In this document: in pieces, positions 1-8,440 of the stretch | Layout of the letters: the number at the start of each line of letters is the position of its first letter | How positions within the stretch are numbered: position 1 is the stretch's first letter | Assembly: GCA_014084085.1 (NCBI GenBank) | Contig: NPFB01000004.1 | Coordinates: 170,705 to 208,791 of the forward strand | DNA length: 38,087 nt | DNA from: Hondaea fermentalgiana | Taxonomy: Eukaryota > Sar > Bigyra > Thraustochytrida > Thraustochytriidae | Direction: 5' to 3' | Notes under the pieces: model-generated | What the model was told of the DNA's origin: nothing | What the model saw: the letters and a program-made list of their open reading frames with translations, nothing else | Database searches by the model: none | Made by a program: the position numbers and the translations under genes

Positions 1-36
1 CGGCGGCGGGGCCGGGAGCTGGGTGGCGCGCGTCGC

Positions 37-50
37 AGAGAGAGAGAGAG
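37..50. repeat. (AG)7 microsatellite
   Basis: A 14-bp AG dinucleotide run in the region upstream of the first gene. It sits in a purine-rich leader that continues with GAGCAGAG-type repeats to about 200. Confidence 0.9.
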
Positions 51-217
51 CGCGCTCCTTTTACTTGGCTGTGCCAGGCGGAGCGGAGCAGAGGAGATGG
101 GGTTAGGATTCGTCAGATCAGGGCTGCTCCAAAACCCAAACTGCCGAGCAGAGGAGGAGAGCAGCGCAGAGCAGGAGCAGAGCAGGAGCAGAGCGGAAGA
201 GGACCGAGGCGGAGAAG

Positions 218-1747
218 ATGGGCCTGGGCCAGACGACGACGGGCGCCGGCAAGATGCCGCGGCACTCGTTCCCCGTGCACTTTGCACGCTACGAGGTGCT
301 TCGCGTGTACCTGATGATGATGGTGCTCGTGGTGCTGGGAGACATGGCCAACGCCCAGTACTACTCGACGTCCACGACGCGCGCGTGCGTGTGCGACTCT
401 TACGACGAGAACGTCGACTACTTTCCCAACAAGGTGGAGCCCTCCTCTGACGAGGGATGGAGTGTGGAGTACTTTAACAGCTACAAGAAGGTGACGGACT
501 CGACCGGAAACGTCACCTACTTGTACCTGTGCGGTACTCCAGAGCCGGACGTGGGATCGGATGAAGGCGCCGCCGTCATCTCCATCCCCGTCCAGCGCGT
601 TAGCACTTCCTCCAGCACCAACTTTGCCTACTTTGAGCTCCTTAACCAGCGTGACAACTTGGCCCTGTACGAGTCTTATTTCGGGTACGTGACGGGTGGC
701 TGCATGATTCAAGCATTCGCGGATGGCCTCATGCTTGACCTTACCAACAGCGCGAACGCAGCGCCCGTTGACGTCCGCTTCCTCAGTGCCTACGATGCCT
801 CCAGCGAAGTCCCTGTGATCGTCGCCAAGGCAACGTCCGCGTCGACCCCGCTTCTCGGCGCCGAGTGGATCAAGTTCTTCTCCCTCTTTTTTAACCGTGA
901 GGAAGCTGCCAACGATATCTACTCCCGCATCGACGCTCGCTACGAGTGCTCTGCAGCCGAGGCCGCCGCCGCCCCGGAAACGCCTGTGCTCGCCGCCTTC
1001 CAGATTGACGCAACCGGCTCGTGGTCCACGGCTGTCGACGAGGACTGCACCGACCTCGATAATTCCACAATCGTCTCGTCTTATGCGATTCGCGAAGAAG
1101 GCACGATCGATTATGAGCTCATGATCGACGCGGGGGCCACGATGGCCTTTACTCTTGATACGCTTACCGCAGCCAACGGCGGTAACTCTAATAACATTAC
1201 GCTCGGCATGATCCTTGAGGCCGCTGCCGACGCTGATGTCATTCTCTTCGAGTCCACTTTCTACAGCATGAAGAGTGATGGCTGCCGCGAAAAGGTCAAG
1301 GAGCTCTTTGAGCAGACCGCCGCTGGTGCCGCCGGAAACGTCTACGATTATGGCAAGCTGATTTCCTCGGACGGCGGCACGAGCTGGTTCGAGGGCAAGT
1401 CTACCCAGCCGGATATTGCTCTCCGTGATCTGATCTCGATCCTCTACCCAGACCTCCTCACTGACTACGAGCGTGTTTACCTTCGCAAGGCGATGGGATC
1501 CGACGAGGAGGACGAGACCATTGCTTCCGCTAGCGACTGCGAGGACGTCAACGCTCCGCTCTACAGCGAGTGGCGTGAGTCGCCTTGCAATGATGACAGC
1601 GCCGAGGTGGATATAGTCGGTGTCGAATCTGTTAGCGCTGAGGACGTGTGCGAGGACGCCCCGAGCGCTGCGGTGCTCGGCGCCACGCCCGCGGCTGTCC
1701 TCGCGACCGCGGTCCTTATCATTGGCACTGCCGTCTTTGGTATTTAG
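218..1747 (+). CDS. Secreted, probably GPI-anchored periplasmic-binding-protein-like protein (iron/siderophore type)
   Basis: A 509-residue protein. A hydrophobic segment (YLMMMVLVVLGDMANA, about residues 31–46) ends in a plausible signal-peptidase site before QYY. The C-terminus is a hydrophobic tail after a small-residue stretch (APSAAVLGATP) with no cytoplasmic residues behind it, which is typical of GPI-anchor signals. The body reads like substrate-binding proteins of the Fe3+-siderophore/B12 class. Visible landmarks are DYFPNKVEP, SVEYFNSYKKVT, the edge strand ISIPVQRVSTSSSTNFAYFE, the hinge-type segment EWIKFFSLFF, and a late QPDIALRDLISILYPDLL. Several NxT/S sites are present. Such proteins bind ferric chelates in bacteria; a role at the cell surface in metal capture is inference. 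The ATG at 218 (GAAGATGG) is used; an in-frame ATG at 254 gives a more typical short signal-peptide n-region and could be the true start. An out-of-frame ATG at 97 opens an overlapping upstream ORF. Confidence 0.75.
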   Translation: MGLGQTTTGAGKMPRHSFPVHFARYEVLRVYLMMMVLVVLGDMANAQYYSTSTTRACVCDSYDENVDYFPNKVEPSSDEGWSVEYFNSYKKVTDSTGNVTYLYLCGTPEPDVGSDEGAAVISIPVQRVSTSSSTNFAYFELLNQRDNLALYESYFGYVTGGCMIQAFADGLMLDLTNSANAAPVDVRFLSAYDASSEVPVIVAKATSASTPLLGAEWIKFFSLFFNREEAANDIYSRIDARYECSAAEAAAAPETPVLAAFQIDATGSWSTAVDEDCTDLDNSTIVSSYAIREEGTIDYELMIDAGATMAFTLDTLTAANGGNSNNITLGMILEAAADADVILFESTFYSMKSDGCREKVKELFEQTAAGAAGNVYDYGKLISSDGGTSWFEGKSTQPDIALRDLISILYPDLLTDYERVYLRKAMGSDEEDETIASASDCEDVNAPLYSEWRESPCNDDSAEVDIVGVESVSAEDVCEDAPSAAVLGATPAAVLATAVLIIGTAVFGI

Positions 1748-2108
1748 GCCTCGCTCCTCTCTCCTTTAATCGTGCGACTCCTTCCTTGGGCTCTTTCTTT
1801 ATGAAACAGTCGAAGTGACTGTAGTTTGCCGTCCCTCGATGCCTCGCGCAATGAGCCACTCTTCCAAAGCAAGGTCGATAAGTCGGTCGCAAGATTACTT
1901 ACTAGGGCCTAAACGCGCCTCAAACAATCAAATGTCATTCTTCTTGTTTTACTTAGATGTTTTCATCCGTTCATCCCGAGCCCTGTTCTCCCTCAGAGGC
2001 GGAACACAGGCGGGGTTTAATCCCTTTTCCGCTTCTTCAACTTTTTAATTTGCTTCATTAGATTTGCGTATGCGTTGCGTGTTCTTTTTTCGGGTCCTCC
2101 CTTCGACC
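1748..2108. other. 3' intergenic region between convergent genes
   Basis: 361 bp between the stop of the surface protein (+) and the stop of the prominin-like gene (−). It must hold both 3' UTRs. It is more T-rich than the flanking coding DNA (for example around 1930–1960 and 2030–2100). No convincing gene was seen. Confidence 0.7.
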
Positions 2109-4256
2109 TTACGCCTCGTCCGTCCAGACGGTTGAATTCTTCTTCGGACTGTAAAGGCGTGCGTGAATGTACAGACTTGTGATGATCATCGGAATACCGC
2201 AAAGAGCAATGAAGAGCAGAATAAGGGAAAGCACAATGATGGGTTGCAGCGTGCTTTCACAGAGCTCACTGTAAATACCGCTGTACACCTCTCCAATGAA
2301 GCTGCAGTCTCCTGCCGTTTTCAGGACCTCAACCTCATCGATGAGTGGCTGCAAGGTAATTTTGATGCCCGCATACGTGTCATTCATCGCCAGAACCGCG
2401 TCTTTAAAGGACTCGGTTGCATTATCCACCCCGATCATAGAGCTCTGCAGGTCGCTGATGATCCCATCGATGGTTCCGGCCGCATCGGCAAGATCAAAAA
2501 CGCCGTTTCGCGCGTCGTTCAATGTTGATTGGTCCGCAGTAGTGTGATCTGCTGGCGGTGCGCACGTTGCGTCGCGAGTGCAATCACGGTCGCAAGTATC
2601 CGTCGGAGTACAGTCTGCGAACGTGTAGTTGACAAAGCTTCCGCTGCCAGTGTAAAATTGACGCGCGTAATCATTGAGTGCGGCTAGCGCGCTGGCAATA
2701 TCTTCGTCCGTGAGACCCATGTCGGCACGCTCAAGGCCATGCACATCCTCGCTGAGCGTCTCAAGATCTCCAAATTGCAGCGCGTCCGCATCGATGGTGT
2801 TGTCACCTTCGAGCGCGTCAAAGGCATCGCCAAAGTCGAACTGCTCGCTCATGCCCAAAACCGTGAGAATTCCGGGAGGGTCCTCCGAAAAGCATTCAGT
2901 CAGGACCGCGCTCACGTCAAGTTCCAGGCCAGCGCTTCCGCTTCCGCTGCTGGTCGGTGCGTATGCATCGTCTGAGCCCAGCACCGGCTCGAGATAAAAG
3001 GAAAAGTTACTAGGAATGACGTCCATGACGGCGCACGCGTCCGAAAAAACGATGGAGATGGGTAGGAAAATTCCACTCAAAAGAAACAACAGCATCATAA
3101 ACAGATAGCTGAGGCAGAACGAGAGCGAAAGGCACCCGCGACCAACCTTGTCGTCAATCTTGCAAGGCGTTGCGTATGTCACTAGCACAAAAATGCCCGC
3201 CACCAGTGACAGAAACACAGTCGAGAAAAAGGCAAATGACGCGGTGGTTGTAGTGCTCAAGTACTGGTCCGCATATGTCTTGGCATCCGTGACAAAGTCC
3301 GAAATGTCATCGCGGAATTCGAGAATCCCACTGATTGCCTCTTTGGCCGACGCTGCGGTATCGATGATGAGCTCCTGAGAGTTGGCAATGCTCTCATTGA
3401 CAGTTTTTCGTGTCTCATTGAGGGACTCCAAAATCGGATCAGCTTGGTCCGTCAATTCATCAAGGGCTACACTCACCTGCGCAGCGGCCCCGTCGAGGAA
3501 GCTGCTTGAAAAACCACTCGGAAGAGTGACGCCGCCCACCGTATCATTAAAGAGCCCGACCTTGGCAATCAGGTTTACAAGGGCTGCATCCATGCTCTCT
3601 GTACCCATTACCTGACTTGCCACGGCCGGAAGGATTGTTGCGCTCAGGTTCGTAATGGTGTCAACAGGGGTGATAATATCGTTGAAAAAGAGCTCCATCT
3701 CCACCGTAAGTGTGTCGAACTCGCAAAGCGTTGCGGCCGACCCATCGACCATGGAACCGATGTTGGAGATGGCCACAAAGGCGAGACTGCAGGCCACTAC
3801 GCAAAAGAAGAGGTAAAAGGCGATTGGCAAGATTTTTTGCACAAAGCTGTACTCGTCGGGGTTTTTGCGCTTCCTGCAGCAGCACTTGTTCGAGCAAAAA
3901 ACGCAGCATGGGCAAGCCAGCAGACTCAACACAGCGAGAGCGATGCCAGGGCTTGCGAACGGAACAACAGACATGGCATAATCTTGCGCGAAGGAACCTT
4001 CATCTTCCATGCCGCTCTCGATAAAATCAAGCAGCATATTCTCGCCTCGGTAGCTTTGCAGCCTAGCAACAAGGGCATCGGCGTTTTCATTGGCAACCTC
4101 AAGACCAGCACTAATGGTCTCTTGATCAAGAGCCGCGTCGGCCAGCGAGCTCGAGTTAGCGTCCAGGTAATCATCGCAAAATGTTGCGGCGTCCGCGAGC
4201 GTAGACGCTGGCAGCACAGCCAGAATTGCTGACGCGTAAATTGCGACGCAGCGCAT
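2109..4256 (-). CDS. Prominin-like five-transmembrane glycoprotein
   Basis: A 715-residue protein from the ATG at 4256; codons upstream of it in the same frame contain only non-ATG starts. The N-terminus (MRCVAIYASAILAVLPASTL) is a signal peptide cleaved about after ADA. Five membrane spans follow at about residues 100–121, 142–166, 338–362, 374–405 and 672–697. They enclose two large extracellular loops of about 170 and 265 residues. The first short cytoplasmic loop is cysteine-rich (CPCCVFCSNKCCCRKRK) as in prominins. Both large loops carry NxS/T sites (NLS, NDT, NET, NES, NFS, NYT, NAT, NDT). The second has a Cys-rich patch (CTPTDTCDRDCTRDATC). The size is close to animal prominins (about 850 residues). 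Prominins bind cholesterol in highly curved membranes such as microvilli and cilia. Assignment rests on topology and the Cys cluster; a tweety-like or unrelated five-pass protein is the alternative. Confidence 0.65.
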   Translation of the reverse strand: MRCVAIYASAILAVLPASTLADAATFCDDYLDANSSSLADAALDQETISAGLEVANENADALVARLQSYRGENMLLDFIESGMEDEGSFAQDYAMSVVPFASPGIALAVLSLLACPCCVFCSNKCCCRKRKNPDEYSFVQKILPIAFYLFFCVVACSLAFVAISNIGSMVDGSAATLCEFDTLTVEMELFFNDIITPVDTITNLSATILPAVASQVMGTESMDAALVNLIAKVGLFNDTVGGVTLPSGFSSSFLDGAAAQVSVALDELTDQADPILESLNETRKTVNESIANSQELIIDTAASAKEAISGILEFRDDISDFVTDAKTYADQYLSTTTTASFAFFSTVFLSLVAGIFVLVTYATPCKIDDKVGRGCLSLSFCLSYLFMMLLFLLSGIFLPISIVFSDACAVMDVIPSNFSFYLEPVLGSDDAYAPTSSGSGSAGLELDVSAVLTECFSEDPPGILTVLGMSEQFDFGDAFDALEGDNTIDADALQFGDLETLSEDVHGLERADMGLTDEDIASALAALNDYARQFYTGSGSFVNYTFADCTPTDTCDRDCTRDATCAPPADHTTADQSTLNDARNGVFDLADAAGTIDGIISDLQSSMIGVDNATESFKDAVLAMNDTYAGIKITLQPLIDEVEVLKTAGDCSFIGEVYSGIYSELCESTLQPIIVLSLILLFIALCGIPMIITSLYIHARLYSPKKNSTVWTDEA

Positions 4257-4276
4257 TTTCAAGAGACAGCAGGTTC

Positions 4277-4293
4277 TCCTCAAAAACTTGCGT
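4277..4293. repeat. 17-bp direct repeat, copy 1
   Basis: TCCTCAAAAACTTGCGT occurs here and again, identical, at 4486–4502. Both copies lie just upstream of the prominin-like gene, 209 bp apart. Function is unknown. Confidence 0.7.
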
Positions 4294-4485
4294 AGACGAG
4301 CATACAAGAGTGCCGCTCAGCACGCGAAAACCTTGGCGCGATGCACGAGAATCGACAGCGCAGGGTTCCCAGCAACGTGCTCTGCAAGTGAATGGCAATG
4401 CAGGTTTAAAAAGACGGCATCTAGTCTTGGGAAAATGCGAAACAGCTATTGAGTAACGAGGGTGGTAGATGATGCCAAAAGAGCT

Positions 4486-4502
4486 TCCTCAAAAACTTGC
4501 GT
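4486..4502. repeat. 17-bp direct repeat, copy 2
   Basis: Identical to 4277–4293 in the same orientation. Confidence 0.7.
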
Positions 4503-5064
4503 GGCCCCAGGTTCTTTCGTTCAAATGCAACGAATAGTCCTCACATCGCGGTAACGATCTCATCAGGGAGCCACACCGCGATGAACAGCGTTGTTTGTTT
4601 TTACTGCTGTGACCAACAAGTACAAGTTGCCCAATCGCACTTGCATGCACGCACTGTCAATCTGTATAGTGCCATGTAAATGAGACTATTTGGCAACTTG
4701 AAGTTCACTCGCACCACACTGGCGAACAGAACTTCGGACCCGGACTCGGAATGTAACGTCTCCAACGGATATAATTTTGTCCGGTGGGCCCAAGAATAGA
4801 AATTTTTATAAAAGATAAGTACCAGCGAATCTTAGATCGGCGGAATACCGCAGCGCTGCTGGGGAACCCATTCCCACCTCGCGTCGCGCATCTTAGATTG
4901 AAGTGTGATCGATAGTGAACAAGGAATCTAATACATCAAATTACATAAGACTGGAGACAAAGAAATCTCGTAGCACATCAAAAGTATCTAGTCTAGTCTA
5001 TTGTACTTGCGAGCAGTAAGATTCAGACAACGTCGACGATTTTTCGTCGTCATCGTCGTCTTTG

Positions 5065-5090
5065 TCTCTCTCTTTCTCTCTCTCTCTCTC
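5065..5090. repeat. TC microsatellite
   Basis: A nearly pure (TC)n run with one TTT interruption, preceded by a GTCGTC-rich stretch. It lies about 90 bp beyond the stop codon of the glycosyltransferase gene, probably in its 3' flank. Confidence 0.85.
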
Positions 5091-5176
5091 CGTTTCCCCC
5101 TTTTCCCACCCCGCCCCCATTTCGCAAGGTAAGAAAGGAGGAAAATAAAACGTTTGTCGACCATAAAAAACGTGCA

Positions 5177-7426
5177 TCAGGACAGGAGCCACGGCTCGAG
5201 AGAAGCAGAAAAGTTGGCGAGCTTGACAGCGTGCCGAAGCTTGTACGTCGGTCTGCCGTTGTTGTCTTGCAAGCTTTTTTCAAAGCCCACAGAGTCATAA
5301 TTGTAAAAGGATCTTGAGCCGTCCAGAAAGCCATAAAGCTGGAACGACGCGTACTTGCAGCTTGGCTTGTTGCGCTCGCAGGTGTCGAAGAAAAAGACCT
5401 CATCAATGGCCCAGTTAAGTGGCGTGTAGGCTACCTCAAGCGACCACTGCATCATGCGCCGCGAGAGCCGCAGCGCACCGGCGTTGATACGACCTTTGCG
5501 GAGTCGGGGCTGCCAAAAACTTGCAACCCCCTTCCACATATTGACGTCTTCGGTCGCTGCCTCTCGCTTGAGAACAGTTTTGGGGTCATTGGAAAATTGC
5601 CAGGATACCGCAAGCATATCTGCGTCGTCGTGGCCGACCTTGTCAAACAAGGCAGACAACTTGCCGGTGAATGTCACATCATAATCGAAGAGCCACAGAT
5701 ACTCCAGGTCCGGACGAGAATCCAACATGTGTTTGAAAATCACCATGGACGAAGCAAAGGTGTGAAACCACATGAAGCGGTTCACACTGTAGTGCTCCCG
5801 GGGAAAGATAATCTTCGTCGCGTTGGGGCCAACCTTTTGGCACAAGAGGGTGTTATAAAACGTCTCGCAAGCCTTGGCAAAGCCGTCCGGGGCTTCGAAA
5901 GGGATAGTATTCTGTACGATTCCATCACTGTCGAGCTGAATGAGCTCAAAGCCTGTCTCAACGCTGCGCTTCTGCTCCGCTTTGAACAAAGCATAAGTCT
6001 CTGGCGAGTGCCTGCCTTGAAAGGCGGCCAACACTTCGCCTCCTTCCTCGTACACACTGTGGGCCCATCCGTGCAGCGTCTGATTGACGCGTGGCGTGAG
6101 GATGTGCGTCTTCATTACCATGGCCTGATGTGCAAATCGACCTTGGCGAGGACGAGGGCGACGCGGACGAGAAGAGACATCCAAGAGCTGTTCTTTGGCC
6201 ACCTTGGCCATGCGCTCGACTTGGTAGGCTTTGGCGCAAGCCTTGGCGACACTCAGCTCCAGCTGGCCATAAAGCCAACTTGCAAGTTGTCCAGCCGATG
6301 GCATGACTGTCTCCTTTTGCCATGCAACCTCTATCGGAAGAGGATATACTCCCTTCATTGGGGTTCCGGCAAGCAAATTTTCTACTGGAATCGCTTCAAC
6401 AAATTTTCCAAGGCCACATTTGCGCGAACGAACCGCATACCCTGCAAGGGTCCCCACCGTGCACTCGTCGAGTGAAGTTGGCCGAAACCATGCCTCGTCC
6501 GTATATTTTGCTGCGTCCGCCGCATAGCGCGAGGGCTGCGGCGTCAGCATTAGTGCAAGGGCTGGCCGCATATTTTTATCCTTTGCCCAGTCCACAAGGG
6601 GGGTACTCAACTTGGGCATTTTATTAAGATCGATGGCTGGGTTGGTGTCGGAGACCGTTCGCGGTGGTAGAGCAAGCTTGCGCGAAGCTGGACTATCCAT
6701 CACGTCCTCCCTTGCGTTGATGCGCAATTCCCTTCGTCGAAGAGACGAGTCGATTTCTTTCTTAGGTTGGGCCGCTGCCTGCGTGCCCCAAATGGCACAC
6801 TGGCTACCGCGCATCTTGGCCCAAATCTTCCCGAGATCCTGTTCCTGCTTGATACGCATTCCTGGGCGCAGATAAAAGACGCTCTTGTACCCACCCAATG
6901 ACCATAACGCTCGCATTTCGAAGCCGGCTTCGACAACCTCAACCCGCGCGCCCTTGCGAAGGATCTGGCGAATGTCCTTACGAGTAAGACCAGCTGGATT
7001 TGTCACTACAATGAGGTCGGCAACGCGCGTCGTGGATTTTGCATTAAGCGCATTTACCTGTTCTGCGAGCGCTGCGATATGAAGGAGTTGCATGCGCTTG
7101 AGCAGCGTCCGTTTATCCAGATACTTGTCTGCGAGCTCCTCAAGTCCTTGCTCAAAGTCATCACCAAAGTCGCGCACAATGGTCGTCACGGCGAACTGTG
7201 CGCTTCCACGTTGGAAACTCCCGGTTTCTAGTTCTTTCAAGCCATCGAAAGCAACATAGTCGAACATGGACCCTGAATCCTGAACCAAGTCTATTGGGTC
7301 TACCACGACAAGCGCAAACAAAACCGACATCAAGGCCAAGGCAGCGATTGCGAGCGCAGCTCGGGCGAGTCCACTTCGCGGTAGCCGGTGCGCGAGTGCG
7401 CTGGCGGCACGCCTCATTTCGTCCAT
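5177..7426 (-). CDS. Type II membrane glycosyltransferase-like protein with a C-terminal DxD domain
   Basis: A 749-residue protein from the ATG at 7426 (MDEMRRAAS); the frame opens at a TTG ten codons earlier. A short basic N-terminus and one membrane anchor (about residues 22–42, ARAALAIAALALMSVLFALV) give type II Golgi topology. Residues ~75–220 resemble a glycogenin/GT8-like fold (VADLIVVTNPAGL; KSVFYLRPGM). However, the strand that normally carries DxD ends in RPGM, so this half is probably not catalytic. The C-terminal ~310 residues form a second domain with YLWLFDYDVTFTGKL (a DxD motif, about residue 581), a later INAGALRLSRRMM segment and NWAIDEVFFFDTC, typical of retaining or inverting metal-dependent transferases. 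Sugar and acceptor are unknown. The gene is divergent from the fucosyltransferase gene, which suggests related glycan work. The family is not firmly identified. Confidence 0.6.
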   Translation of the reverse strand: MDEMRRAASALAHRLPRSGLARAALAIAALALMSVLFALVVVDPIDLVQDSGSMFDYVAFDGLKELETGSFQRGSAQFAVTTIVRDFGDDFEQGLEELADKYLDKRTLLKRMQLLHIAALAEQVNALNAKSTTRVADLIVVTNPAGLTRKDIRQILRKGARVEVVEAGFEMRALWSLGGYKSVFYLRPGMRIKQEQDLGKIWAKMRGSQCAIWGTQAAAQPKKEIDSSLRRRELRINAREDVMDSPASRKLALPPRTVSDTNPAIDLNKMPKLSTPLVDWAKDKNMRPALALMLTPQPSRYAADAAKYTDEAWFRPTSLDECTVGTLAGYAVRSRKCGLGKFVEAIPVENLLAGTPMKGVYPLPIEVAWQKETVMPSAGQLASWLYGQLELSVAKACAKAYQVERMAKVAKEQLLDVSSRPRRPRPRQGRFAHQAMVMKTHILTPRVNQTLHGWAHSVYEEGGEVLAAFQGRHSPETYALFKAEQKRSVETGFELIQLDSDGIVQNTIPFEAPDGFAKACETFYNTLLCQKVGPNATKIIFPREHYSVNRFMWFHTFASSMVIFKHMLDSRPDLEYLWLFDYDVTFTGKLSALFDKVGHDDADMLAVSWQFSNDPKTVLKREAATEDVNMWKGVASFWQPRLRKGRINAGALRLSRRMMQWSLEVAYTPLNWAIDEVFFFDTCERNKPSCKYASFQLYGFLDGSRSFYNYDSVGFEKSLQDNNGRPTYKLRHAVKLANFSASLEPWLLS

Positions 7427-7968
7427 CGTCAGCAACGTTGTCTCGTACTGTTTCAACCCGTTGACCGACCCGCCGACCGTCGACCAATCAAACGATCAAC
7501 CAGCCGAACGACCTCGTCTCACTCGCGGCGGCCACTGTACAGCGGAGCGGCCAGCGCGGGGGCTCCGGCTGCGGCTTGGGCGGCCGCGCCGCGCGGCGGT
7601 GCCCTCGCTTCTGTGTGCGCGCTGGAGGCTCGGTATAGTAGCACTGCACGCCCCGTTCGTTCTTCTTTCTCACCTGATGAGGACTTCGAGGGCGGCTGCG
7701 GGGTAGAGGCTGCGGCGTGTCCTGCCTTGGTAGTCTGTTTCTCATGGTCGGTCTTTCTATGACTCTCTCTCACGAGTCGCTCTCTCTCTCATTCGGGCTT
7801 TTCGTCTCGCCGCCGCGGGCGCGATCGCCTTGCGTGGGCCCTGGCGCCCGCGCGCGCCCTGCGGCCGACGAGCTGGGCGCCACGCGTCGCGGGCATGCAC
7901 GCACCAGAGTTCAAGTTGTGGAGAGCAGAAGAAGTGATTGTTGCAGATTCTTCAAGTTCTTTCGTTTG

Positions 7969-7991
7969 TTCGTTCGTTCGTTCGTTCGTTC
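7969..7991. repeat. (TTCG)n tandem repeat
   Basis: Just under six copies of TTCG in tandem. Confidence 0.85.
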
Positions 7992-8340
7992 CTAACCAGG
8001 TCGCGCGGAGACATTTTCGGTTAACGGTGACGTCTCGGATGACCAAAGCGAGTGTTTGGGCCCTTGCCCTACCTAGCTCTCGGCGCGGGTGCTGCCAATT
8101 GAGCGAGCGCGCGGCGATTGCGCGAGCGAGCCACGCAAAGTAGGCTGTTGGCCCTCGGCAGCGGTTGGCCCCAGTCTGGGGTTTCTTTCTGTGGCGCAAG
8201 GTGTGACCTGGCAAGAGAGTAGCTGAGGTGCATGAAAAATGGGACTCGATGGGACTCTTTTTGGGCCGTTGGCAACAGTTGCAGTTGAGGCGGCGACCCG
8301 GTCGGGCATCGCGCAATTACCATGACCTGGAGAAGGGAGA

Positions 8341-8372
8341 CAGGCAGGCTGACAGGCAGGCTGACAGACAGA
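8341..8372. repeat. CAGGCAGGCTGA tandem repeat
   Basis: Two perfect 12-bp units (8341–8352 and 8353–8364) followed by a degenerate CAGACAGAC remnant, about 70 bp upstream of the fucosyltransferase ATG. Confidence 0.8.
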
Positions 8373-8440
8373 CCGGAGCAAACCTCTTAAAGCCAAGAGG
8401 TTTTATCGGAGACCCTGGCGCGGGACGAAGGTGAGCACCC

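Larger units (their letters stand above)
4257..5176. promoter_or_regulatory. Intergenic region: promoter side of the prominin-like gene and 3' side of the glycosyltransferase gene
   Basis: 920 bp, less GC-rich than the coding DNA. Both flanking genes are on the minus strand. It holds the 17-bp direct repeat pair, a TAGTC repeat near 4988–5000 and a TC-rich tract at 5065–5090. No ORF here resembles a protein family. Confidence 0.6.
7427..8440. promoter_or_regulatory. Bidirectional upstream region between two glycosyltransferase genes
   Basis: 1014 bp between the start codons of two divergent genes; it must carry both promoters and 5' UTRs. It is very GC-rich near 7540–7620. It contains a TC-rich stretch near 7755–7800, a TTCG tandem repeat (7969–7991) and a 12-bp tandem repeat (8341–8364). 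Short ORFs exist on both strands but are low-complexity and resemble no family. Confidence 0.6.

Noticed and set aside
5597..6475. 292-codon plus-strand open frame
   Set aside because: It lies wholly antisense to the glycosyltransferase gene and has no family-like motifs; an effect of GC-rich codon use.
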